A stretch of 64,000 nucleotides of DNA, from contig NZ_CP022753.1 in assembly GCF_002263495.1 (NCBI RefSeq), positions 2,604,001 through 2,668,000 on the forward strand, read 5' to 3'. Shown here piece by piece: positions 9,382-18,122 of the stretch. The first letter of the stretch is position 1, and every line of letters starts with the position of its first letter. Below the pieces are notes generated by a model, which was given only the letters and a program-made list of their open reading frames with translations, was not told where the DNA came from and made no database searches. The position numbers were made by a program, and so were the translations under genes. This DNA comes from Nocardiopsis gilva YIM 90087 (GTDB taxonomy: Bacteria > Actinomycetota > Actinomycetes > Streptosporangiales > Streptosporangiaceae).

Positions 9382-9387
9382 TAGACT
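9382..9387 (+). promoter_or_regulatory. Putative -10 box of a leaderless rpe promoter
   Basis: TAGACT lies 7 bases before the rpe GTG, a spacing that would place the transcription start at or next to the start codon. No ribosome binding site is present. A clear -35 box is not visible. Confidence 0.45.
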
Positions 9388-9394
9388 CGGTGCC

Positions 9395-10060
9395 GTGGCA
9401 ATCCAGATCTCACCCAGCATCCTCTCCGCCGACTTCGCCCATCTCGCCGATGAGGCCGCGGCGGTCGCGCATTCGGCCGACTGGCTGCACGTCGACGTTA
9501 TGGACAACCATTTCGTCCCCAACCTGACCCTCGGCCTGCCGATCGTCGAATCCCTCCGCAAGGCCGCGGCCCTGCCGCTGGACTGCCATCTGATGATCGA
9601 GGACCCCGACCGCTGGGCGCCCGCCTACGCCGAGGTGGGGGCCGGCAGCGTCACCATCCACGCCGAGGCCGCGAGCGCACCGGTCCGGACCCTGCGCGAG
9701 ATCCGCCGCCAAGGCGCCCGCGCCGGTCTGGCCCTGAACCCGGCGACCGCACTGGAGTCCTACGCCGACCTCCTCCCCGAGGTGGACATGATGCTCCTGA
9801 TGACGGTCGAACCCGGATTCGGCGGGCAGAAGTTCATCGACCTCGTGCTGCCGAAGATCGAACGGGCCCGCAAGCTCATCGACAGCAGCGGCGCCCAGGT
9901 CTGGCTGCAGGTCGACGGCGGCGTCAGCGCCGAGACGATCGAGCGCGCCGCCGCCGCGGGCGCCGACGTCTTCGTGGCCGGTTCGGCCGTCTACGGCGCC
10001 GACGACCCCGCCGCGGCCGTCGACGCCCTGCGCGCCCAGGCGGTCAAGGCGGCGATCTAG
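9395..10060 (+). CDS. rpe: Ribulose-phosphate 3-epimerase
   Basis: Interconverts ribulose-5-phosphate and xylulose-5-phosphate in the pentose phosphate pathway; the ribulose-5-phosphate pool also feeds the riboflavin genes just downstream. 221 residues, full length for this TIM barrel. The GTG at 9395 gives the conserved opening [15 protein letters not shown]. Metal-binding and catalytic residues appear in [34 protein letters not shown] and QVDGGVS, followed by the phosphate-binding VAGSAVYG. There is no Shine-Dalgarno site, and TAGACT sits directly upstream, so the mRNA is probably leaderless. Confidence 0.95.
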   Translation: MAIQISPSILSADFAHLADEAAAVAHSADWLHVDVMDNHFVPNLTLGLPIVESLRKAAALPLDCHLMIEDPDRWAPAYAEVGAGSVTIHAEAASAPVRTLREIRRQGARAGLALNPATALESYADLLPEVDMMLLMTVEPGFGGQKFIDLVLPKIERARKLIDSSGAQVWLQVDGGVSAETIERAAAAGADVFVAGSAVYGADDPAAAVDALRAQAVKAAI

Positions 10061-10136
10061 CCCCCGCCGCCGGTCCCATCGCCCCGCTCTCCGAGCTGTT
10101 CCGGCGGGCCGGGCATGGCCCCACACCCCGGCACAC

Positions 10137-10171
10137 GGCCCCGTGGCGCGCGTGACGCGCGCCACGGGGCC
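10137..10171 (+). terminator. Intrinsic terminator after rpe
   Basis: Perfect 16-bp stem (10137-10152 with 10156-10171) around a TGA loop, very G/C-rich, with a short T run nearby (10179-10182). It lies 77 bases after the rpe stop and isolates rpe from the riboflavin operon. Confidence 0.8.
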
Positions 10172-10248
10172 GTACACGTTTTCCGGGGGGCTCGTGCGCG
10201 ACAGGAATACGCCGTCATGGCACACTTGTTCCTCAAGACGTTGTCCAA

Positions 10249-10378
10249 CGCGTGCTCCGGGGTCGGTGAAAGTCCGAACCGGCGGTGACAGTCCGCGACC
10301 CGGCCGAATCCATCGGCCGGTTGAACCGGTGAAATTCCGGTACCGACGGTGAAAGTCCGGATGGGAGGCAGTACGCGT
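10249..10378 (+). promoter_or_regulatory. FMN riboswitch (RFN element)
   Basis: Conserved aptamer upstream of ribE. The closing stem is ACGCG/CGCGT at 10249 and 10373-10378. Between lie the canonical blocks GGTCGGTGAAAGTCCGAACC, GGCGGTGACAGTCCGCGACC, GGTGAAATTCCGG, ACGGTGAAAGTCCGG and ATGGGAGGCAGTACG. It binds FMN in the nascent mRNA and shuts off the operon when flavin is plentiful. A terminator hairpin follows 20 bases downstream. Confidence 0.97.
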
Positions 10379-10397
10379 GGGATCGGACGGGCAGAGG

Positions 10398-10453
10398 ACC
10401 GCTCCGCCGAAGCGGCGCGGCGTATCTGTCCCCCCGGTCCCGGAGCGGTTTTC
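10398..10453 (+). terminator. Riboswitch-linked terminator hairpin
   Basis: ACCGCTCC at 10398-10405 pairs with GGAGCGGT at 10442-10449 and runs into TTTT, with a G/C-rich inner helix. It lies between the FMN aptamer and the ribE start, the expected expression platform for transcription attenuation. Confidence 0.75.
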
Positions 10454-10505
10454 CCCGCTCACGTTCATCCCCGGAGCCTGACCAGGTGAAGGGGATGGCT
10501 CGGAC

Positions 10506-11153
10506 ATGTTCACGGGAATCGTCGAGGAACTGGGCGAGGTCGCGGCGATCACGCCCGACGGCGCCGACGGTGCGGCCGTCCGGCTCGCGGTACGCGGCCC
10601 GGACGTCACCTCCGACGCACGGCACGGCGACTCCATCTCGGTCAACGGCGTCTGCCTGACTGTTACCGACAACGCCGACGGCACGTTCACCGCCGACGTC
10701 ATGAAGGAGACGCTGGACCGCTCCAGCCTCGGCGCGCTGCGCCCCGGATCACCCGTCAACCTCGAACGTGCCGCCAAGGTCTCCGACCGGCTCGGCGGGC
10801 ACATCGTGCAGGGCCACGTGGACGGCACCGGGCGGATTCTTGAGCGCGTCCCCGGCTCACGCTGGGAGACCGTGCGCATCTCCCTCCCCGACGACCTGGC
10901 CCGCTACGTCGTCGAGAAGGGCTCCATCACCGTCGACGGCGTCAGCCTCACCGTCGTCTCCGTCGAGCCCGGCTCCTTCACCATCAGCCTGATCCCCACC
11001 ACGCTCGACCTCACCACCCTCGGCCGCAAGGGCGTCGGCGACCCGGTCAACCTCGAAGTCGACATCGTCGCCAAGTACGTCGAGCGCCTGGTCGGATTCA
11101 CCGGCACGGCGGCACGTCCCACAGCGGGCGCGGACGAGAGGAGCGGCGCCTGA
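10506..11153 (+). CDS. ribE: Riboflavin synthase, alpha chain
   Basis: Dismutates two 6,7-dimethyl-8-ribityllumazine molecules to riboflavin and the pyrimidine precursor. 215 residues, with two similar lumazine-binding beta barrels in tandem. The N-terminus MFTGIVEELGEV is diagnostic. The first barrel holds SVNGVCLTV and the second TVDGVSLTV; GHIVQGHVDGTG joins them. It is the first gene behind the FMN riboswitch, and its last base overlaps the next start. The symbol ribE follows E. coli-type usage; some actinobacterial annotations use ribC or ribE for it. Confidence 0.97.
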   Translation: MFTGIVEELGEVAAITPDGADGAAVRLAVRGPDVTSDARHGDSISVNGVCLTVTDNADGTFTADVMKETLDRSSLGALRPGSPVNLERAAKVSDRLGGHIVQGHVDGTGRILERVPGSRWETVRISLPDDLARYVVEKGSITVDGVSLTVVSVEPGSFTISLIPTTLDLTTLGRKGVGDPVNLEVDIVAKYVERLVGFTGTAARPTAGADERSGA

Positions 11154-11839
11154 TGGGCGACGTCTCCACCGGCGTGTGGTGGCTGCAGTGGGCCTACGCC
11201 GGCTTCACCCTCTTCGGCGAGCACGTCCGCTGGGCCGACCTCATCGGCAACATCGCCGCCCTGGCCACGGTCGCCCTGGCCATCCGCCGGTCAATGTGGA
11301 CCTGGCCCGTGCAGCTCACCGGTGCCGTGCTCCTCTTCGCGGTCTCCATCGACGCCCACCTCACCGGTAACGCCCTCAAGCAGGTCATGTTCATCGGCCT
11401 GGTCCTCTACGGGTGGACCCGCTGGGCGCGACAGACCCGCGGCGGCGCCGAACTCCGGGTGCGCCCGGCCACCGGCCACGAGCGCGGGCTGCTCCTCGGC
11501 GCCCTCATCGGCGGAACCATCGCCGTGGCGCTGATGTTCGAGGCCACCGGCCTGTCCTGGGCCCCCTGGCCGGACGCCTTCATCTTCGTCGGCAGCGCCA
11601 TCGCGACCTTCGCCCAGAGCCGCGCGCTGATCGACTTCTGGTTCGTGTGGATCATCGTCGACCTGGTCGGCGTCCCCCTCGCCCTGCTGTCGGGCCTGTG
11701 GGTCACCGGCCTCGTCTACGGCGTCTTCTTCATCCTGGCCGCGCTGGGAATCCGCGACTGGAGCCGCCAGTACCGGATCCGTCAGCGGGCCGACCTCGCC
11801 GCGACCGCCCCATCCAGGACGACGGCGGTGGGCGCATGA
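11153..11839 (+). CDS. PnuC/RibM-family transporter, probable riboflavin uptake
   Basis: Integral membrane protein of 228 residues with about seven hydrophobic segments, of the PnuC family (vitamin facilitators). Motifs seen are [20 protein letters not shown] near the N-terminus, [14 protein letters not shown] in the middle, and [18 protein letters not shown] towards the end, the last matching the substrate pocket region of PnuC. Position decides the likely cargo: it sits between ribE and ribBA behind an FMN riboswitch, as RibM does in Corynebacterium and Streptomyces, so riboflavin is more likely than nicotinamide riboside. It overlaps ribE by one base (TGATG). Confidence 0.82.
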   Translation: MGDVSTGVWWLQWAYAGFTLFGEHVRWADLIGNIAALATVALAIRRSMWTWPVQLTGAVLLFAVSIDAHLTGNALKQVMFIGLVLYGWTRWARQTRGGAELRVRPATGHERGLLLGALIGGTIAVALMFEATGLSWAPWPDAFIFVGSAIATFAQSRALIDFWFVWIIVDLVGVPLALLSGLWVTGLVYGVFFILAALGIRDWSRQYRIRQRADLAATAPSRTTAVGA

Positions 11840-11919
11840 GTACCCGTCCCGAACCTTCCCACAGCAGCGCGGTTCGCGCAGTCCACGCAGGCCGAGCAGG
11901 TCAAGTTCAAGGAGCCACG

Positions 11920-13810
<1,891 letters not shown>

Positions 13811-13835
13811 GCCGAGAGGGGAGAAGGGGACAACG

Positions 13836-14333
13836 TTGGGGCCGGTGGACGTGAGAGAAGAGGGACCGTTGAGTGAGCCGGTCGATGGTCAGACACGGGC
13901 GCTTCCGGTGACATGGCGCCCGCGCAACATCCGCATCGTCGCCTACGGGCTCGCCGTTGTGACGCTGGCCACGATGGTGATCCTGGCCGCTGTCCTCCCC
14001 GCGGACTGGCGCCTGCAGGACCGGGTCGGCCTGGTGATGATGGGCCTGGTCGGCGTTGCGGCCCTGCACCTCCTCGCCCGGCCGCGGCTGACCGCGGCCG
14101 AGAACCGGGTGACCGTCGTCAACGGCATCCGCACGCACGTCCTGGAGTGGCCGGAGATCATCGACATCCGCATGCCGGTGGGGGAGCCGTGGCCCTCCAT
14201 CGACCTGGCGGACGGGTCGACGCTGGCGGTGATGGGCATCCAGAGCAACGACGGCGAGCTGGCGCAGACCAACCTCGCCCAGTTCCGCGCCCTGCTGCAC
14301 GAGCGCGGAGAGGCCGAGGAGCCGGAGCGCTGA
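13836..14333 (+). CDS. PH-domain membrane protein
   Basis: Small two-helix membrane protein with a bacterial PH-like domain, about 165 residues. The start is uncertain: TTG 13836, GTG 13845 and GTG 13851 are all close behind GAGAAGGGG; TTG 13836 has the best spacing. Two transmembrane segments (IRIVAYGLAVVTLATMVIL and VGLVMMGLVGVAALHLL) are followed by the PH-like part with GIRTHVLEWPEIIDIRMP. A PH-domain gene directly after ribH is a conserved arrangement in Streptomyces and relatives. It is probably cotranscribed with the rib operon. Function unknown. Confidence 0.7.
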   Translation: MGPVDVREEGPLSEPVDGQTRALPVTWRPRNIRIVAYGLAVVTLATMVILAAVLPADWRLQDRVGLVMMGLVGVAALHLLARPRLTAAENRVTVVNGIRTHVLEWPEIIDIRMPVGEPWPSIDLADGSTLAVMGIQSNDGELAQTNLAQFRALLHERGEAEEPER

Positions 14334-14465
14334 CCGGCGCCGTCCGGGCGCGCCGGTCACGGCGCCGGGTGGCACGTGCCACACGCCGCGACCGCTGAGG
14401 GTGCCGCGCCCCAGGAGCCGAGAAGACCAGTTGAACTCCCTCGCGTCACGCGGCGTCATAGGAGT

Positions 14466-14600
14466 ATGGGCACCCTCACCCGGAACACGACGCCCACCCG
14501 GCCCCGACCCCCGCACCGCGGCGCCGGAATCAGTCGGGCCGCCGCGTTGTTGTGGCTGACGGTTCTGGTCCTGGCGGTGATCTCGCTCATCGTCCAGTGA
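14466..14600 (+). CDS. Small single-span membrane protein (tentative)
   Basis: Possible 44-residue protein: a basic, Thr/Pro-rich lead and one C-terminal hydrophobic helix (AAALLWLTVLVLAVISLIVQ). The AGGAG before the ATG is only one base away, which is too near, so initiation may use another codon. It sits between the PH-domain gene and a strong terminator on the same strand, as the last small gene of that unit. No family recognised. Confidence 0.4.
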   Translation: MGTLTRNTTPTRPRPPHRGAGISRAAALLWLTVLVLAVISLIVQ

Positions 14601-14639
14601 TCGCATTCGCGACTTCCACCGACTCCCGCGGTGAAGAAG

Positions 14640-14678
14640 AAAGGGCGGGCGGCCGTGCCACGGCCGCCCGCCCTTTTC
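14640..14678 (+). terminator. Strong intrinsic terminator
   Basis: Perfect 18-bp stem (14640-14657 with 14661-14678) with a GCC loop. The stem begins with AAAA and ends in TTTT, so it can work in both directions. It closes the rib/PH-domain unit. The remaining 236 bases to xdhC hold no gene and should carry the xdhC promoter. Confidence 0.88.
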
Positions 14679-14914
14679 CTGTCGCCGTCCCTGACCGCCA
14701 CCGCGACGCGCGAGGCGCCAGCGCTGTCTGTGCCCGGATACGAGGGACCGTGGAGATCTTTGGAGGATCACGATCTCTGCGAATGTGCTCCCGACCACAT
14801 AGCCTGGCAGTCCAGACATGTACACAGGGCCACAGGACCAAGGGGCCACGGGAGGACCCGCGGGGCGCGTCGGGTCACCGCCGTCGCGGCTGGAGCCGGA
14901 GAAGGAGTTGGAAC

Positions 14915-16078
14915 GTGCGTGACATCCGCTCGGCCGTTGGGGAGCTGTACTCCTCAGGTGAGACCTTCGCGCTCGCGACGGTCATCGACACCTACCGGAG
15001 CTCCCCGCGAGAAGCGGGCGCGGCCATGGCCGTCGGGGCCACGGGCGAGGTCATCGGAAGCGTGTCCGGGGGATGCGTGGAAGGCGCGGTCTACGAGCTG
15101 GCGCAGCAGGTCATCGCCACCGGTACCCCCGCCCGCGAGAGCTACGGCGTCAGTGACGACGACGCGTTCAGCGTCGGGCTGACCTGCGGCGGGACCCTGC
15201 ACGTCCTCGTGGAGCCGGTGAACCGGACGCTCTACCCGCAGCTGGGCGCGGTCATCGGCGCTATCGACGAGCACCAGCCGGTGGCGGTCGCCACCATCGT
15301 CTCCGGCCCCGGACGGCTCGGGCAGCGGCGGGTCATCTGGCCCGACCACAGCGAGGGAACCCTGGGCAAGGAGCGGCTGGACGCGGCCGTCGACGACGAC
15401 GCCCGCGGCATGCTCGCCCAGGGCAGCACCGGCATCCTGCGCTACGGCGCCGGCGGCCAGCGGCGCGGCGACGAGCTGGAGGTGTTCGTGCAGTCCTTCG
15501 CCCCCGCCCCGCGCATGCTGGTGTTCGGCGCCATCGACTTCGCCGCCGCTGTCGCCGACATCGGCGCCCACCTCGGCTACCGCGTGACGGTGTGCGACGC
15601 CCGCCCGGTGTTCGCCACCGCCAAGCGCTTCCCCAAGGCCGACGAGGTGGTGGTGCAGTGGCCGCACGTCTTCCTCGCCGAGATCGAGGACCAGATCGAC
15701 GAGCGGACCGCCATCTGCGTGCTGACCCACGACCCCAAGTTCGACGTGCCCCTGTTGAAGGTCGCCCTGCGCACCCGTGCCGGATACATCGGGGCGATGG
15801 GCAGCCGCCGCACGCACGACGACCGGATGGCCCGGCTGCGCGAGGAGGGCGTGGGCGAGGAGGAGCTGGCCCGCCTGCACTCACCGATCGGCCTCGACCT
15901 CGGCGCCCGCACGCCCGAGGAGACCGCGGTCTCGATCGCCGCCGAGCTCATCCAGGCCCGGTGGGGCGGCAGCGGCCGCCCCCTCAGTTCGACCACCGGG
16001 CGTATCCACATCGAGCCGATGGCGTCACCGGCGCCGAGCGTCCCTACCGAGGTGACAGCGGGGACTCACACGCGGTGA
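14915..16078 (+). CDS. xdhC: XdhC/CoxI-family molybdenum hydroxylase maturation factor
   Basis: Accessory protein that, in characterised systems, binds molybdopterin and helps insert the sulfurated molybdenum cofactor into xanthine dehydrogenase or CO dehydrogenase-type enzymes. 387 residues from GTG 14915 (GAAGGAG 7 bases upstream). The N-terminal XdhC/CoxI domain has TYRSSPREAGAAMAV, GSVSGGCVEGAVYELAQ and GLTCGGTLHVLVEP. The C-terminal Rossmann domain has VFGAIDFAAAVADIG, CVLTHDPKFDVPLL and GYIGAMGSRRTHDDR. The next gene is a MobA-like nucleotidyltransferase, a common partner. The hydroxylase subunits themselves are not in the window. Confidence 0.88.
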   Translation: MRDIRSAVGELYSSGETFALATVIDTYRSSPREAGAAMAVGATGEVIGSVSGGCVEGAVYELAQQVIATGTPARESYGVSDDDAFSVGLTCGGTLHVLVEPVNRTLYPQLGAVIGAIDEHQPVAVATIVSGPGRLGQRRVIWPDHSEGTLGKERLDAAVDDDARGMLAQGSTGILRYGAGGQRRGDELEVFVQSFAPAPRMLVFGAIDFAAAVADIGAHLGYRVTVCDARPVFATAKRFPKADEVVVQWPHVFLAEIEDQIDERTAICVLTHDPKFDVPLLKVALRTRAGYIGAMGSRRTHDDRMARLREEGVGEEELARLHSPIGLDLGARTPEETAVSIAAELIQARWGGSGRPLSSTTGRIHIEPMASPAPSVPTEVTAGTHTR

Positions 16079-16255
16079 CCTGGCCCGAAGCCGTCGGTAG
16101 AGCACCGCTGCGGCCGGATCCGGCCAAGCAGTCCGACCACCTGGACACCGCTGGCTGCGAATCCTTCCTTCGGGTGGGGTTTCGGGCCCTTCGTGCACCC
16201 GGAGCGATATCGCAGACAGGGGTGCGAACCCTCCTGAGCGTGACATCATCGCGTC

Positions 16256-16900
16256 ATGACGACACGCAAGACAGGCGGTGACGGCACACCGGTCGCCGGA
16301 CTGCTGCTCGCGGCGGGGGAGGGGACCCGGCTCGGCGGGCCCAAGGCCCTCGTTGAGCTCGCGGGCGAGCGGCTCGTCGATCGGGGTGCGCGGATCCTGC
16401 GAGAGGGAGGGTGCGTGCCGGTCTATGTCGTGACAGGAGCTGCGAAGGCCGAGGTCGACGGCGCGACCGAGGTGCACAACCCGAAGTGGCCCAGCGGCAT
16501 GGGATCGTCGCTGCGCACGGGTCTCGACGCGATGCCGACCGAGGTGGACGCCGTTGTGGTGGCCCTCGTGGACCAGCCCCTGGTGACCTCCGCCGCGGTA
16601 CGACGGCTGCGCGAGGCGTACGCGGAGGGCTCCCGGGCGGTCGTCGCGACGTACGGAGGCAACCTGCGCAACCCCGTTCTGCTGGGCCGGGAGCACTGGC
16701 CGAGCGTGCACGCACTGGCGGAGGGCGACGTGGGCGCCCGGCCGTTCCTGCGCGCCTACTCCCACCTGGTGACCCCCGTGGACTGCGACGACGTGGCCAG
16801 CCCCGATGACATCGACACGGCCGAGGACCTGGAGCGAATGCGCAAGATCCTCGATCTCGGGCCGGGTGGTACCGACGGCATAACCGTCGGACCGGACTAG
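16256..16900 (+). CDS. MobA-like NTP transferase (MocA type)
   Basis: Nucleotidyltransferase of the MobA/MocA group, 214 residues. The nucleotide-binding loop is LLLAAGEGTRLGGPKALVEL at about residues 16-35, and the metal-binding Asp is in VVALVDQPLV. Members convert molybdopterin to its cytidine or guanine dinucleotide form. Standing beside xdhC, a cytidylyltransferase for molybdenum hydroxylases (MocA role) is the best guess; a CofC- or MobA-like role cannot be excluded. ATG 16256 follows xdhC by 177 bases. It ends convergently with the aldose epimerase gene. Confidence 0.82.
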   Translation: MTTRKTGGDGTPVAGLLLAAGEGTRLGGPKALVELAGERLVDRGARILREGGCVPVYVVTGAAKAEVDGATEVHNPKWPSGMGSSLRTGLDAMPTEVDAVVVALVDQPLVTSAAVRRLREAYAEGSRAVVATYGGNLRNPVLLGREHWPSVHALAEGDVGARPFLRAYSHLVTPVDCDDVASPDDIDTAEDLERMRKILDLGPGGTDGITVGPD

Positions 16901-16950
16901 CCGGTCCGCCCCTCAACGGACGAACAGACGAACAGACGCACACTGACCGC

Positions 16951-16993
16951 GCCGAAGCCGCTTCCCCCAGCCCCCAACCACCGCGGCTTCGGC
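16951..16993. terminator. Hairpin between convergent genes
   Basis: GCCGAAGCCGC (16951-16961) pairs with GCGGCTTCGGC (16983-16993), an 11-bp stem with a 21-base loop. It lies between the convergent MobA-like and aldose epimerase stops. No T run, so termination is a guess. Confidence 0.45.
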
Positions 16994-17036
16994 CCGCACA
17001 CCATCTCGCGCCCGGGCCCCTCGTACCCGAGCCGCT

Positions 17037-17957
17037 CTAGCCCAGCGCCGATGACATCATGCGGATGCCGAAGCGCGCGTCGCTGTGCTCTCCCGGGCCC
17101 AGCACCCGCAGACACTGGCCGCTCGCCAAGGCGTTGGGCGGGCAGGTCATGGGCTCGACGGCGAGCGCTCCCCGGTGCGCGGCGCCGGGAAGACCGTCGG
17201 CGCTGTACACCTGCAGCCAGCCACAGGACGAGTCGGCCCACAGGCCCACACCGTGGTCCGGCCCGGACAGCACCGTCCAGGACCATCGCTCGGCGCCGGG
17301 GCGCAGGCCGGTGAAGGCCGTGTCGAACACCGTCTCCCCGATGCGGCGCGGCGTGCGGAAGTCGTACTCCGTACCCGCGACGTTCTGCGGTGGCCCTGTG
17401 GGCAGCAACCGGTCGTCCACGGGCAGCCGGAGCCGAGCAGGCAGGTGCAGCGTCGCCTCGTCCAGCGGCATCCCGACCGTGAGGTACGGGTGCGCCCCGA
17501 AGCCGTACGGGGCTGCCGTCGACCCGACATTGTGCGCGGTGGCCAGCACGCTCAATCCGGAGGCCGGGTGGAGCCGGTAGTCGACCGCCAACTCCAGCGG
17601 GAACGGGTACCCCGGTTCGCCGTCGAGGGCGTAGGTGAGGCGCACGTGGGTCGAGGTGGTGTCGTGCGGCGTCCAGGACCGGGAGTGCACCAGCCCGTGG
17701 ATCGCGGTACCGCCCTCGGGCTCGGTGATCTCCAGCTGGTACTCGGTTCCCTCGAAGGTGTACCGGCCCTTCTCGACCCGGTTCGGCCAGGGAGCCATCA
17801 GCCGCCCCTGAAAGGCCTCGCCCCCCGCGCCTGGGGAATCGGATTCGCCGCCCCAGATCAGGTCACCGCCGCACCAGGTGAGCCGTTGCAATGTGGCTCC
17901 GTTGCGGCCGATGATCGCGCGGTACTCGCCTGCCGCCAGTTCGATCGCGTCGCCCAC
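17037..17957 (-). CDS. Aldose 1-epimerase family protein
   Basis: Galactose mutarotase-like protein, 306 residues with ATG 17957. The family layout is visible: GATLQRLTWCG near the N-terminus, LMAPWPNRVEKGRYTFEGTEY, the catalytic-region His in GGTAIHGLVHS, the second His in YGFGAHPYLTVG, and a late acidic region (LAVEPMTCPPNALAS) holding the catalytic Glu. It probably equilibrates the anomers of a hexose or a related sugar. It is a single gene on the minus strand between a MobA-like gene and a kinase gene, with no sugar operon around it, so the substrate is not defined. Confidence 0.88.
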   Translation of the reverse strand: MGDAIELAAGEYRAIIGRNGATLQRLTWCGGDLIWGGESDSPGAGGEAFQGRLMAPWPNRVEKGRYTFEGTEYQLEITEPEGGTAIHGLVHSRSWTPHDTTSTHVRLTYALDGEPGYPFPLELAVDYRLHPASGLSVLATAHNVGSTAAPYGFGAHPYLTVGMPLDEATLHLPARLRLPVDDRLLPTGPPQNVAGTEYDFRTPRRIGETVFDTAFTGLRPGAERWSWTVLSGPDHGVGLWADSSCGWLQVYSADGLPGAAHRGALAVEPMTCPPNALASGQCLRVLGPGEHSDARFGIRMMSSALG

Positions 17958-18122
17958 CGGACACCGTCACTCATCTACTCGTTTTGATCCAGCTACCGGG
18001 CGATCATATAGGCGCACGCCGCGCGACGCGGGCGATCGGCGAGAATCTCTTACATTCCGATGCGGAAGGGGCGACCTGCGCCAGGACGGGAGCGGTGGTC
18101 GTCGACGCACGGCCTCCTACGG

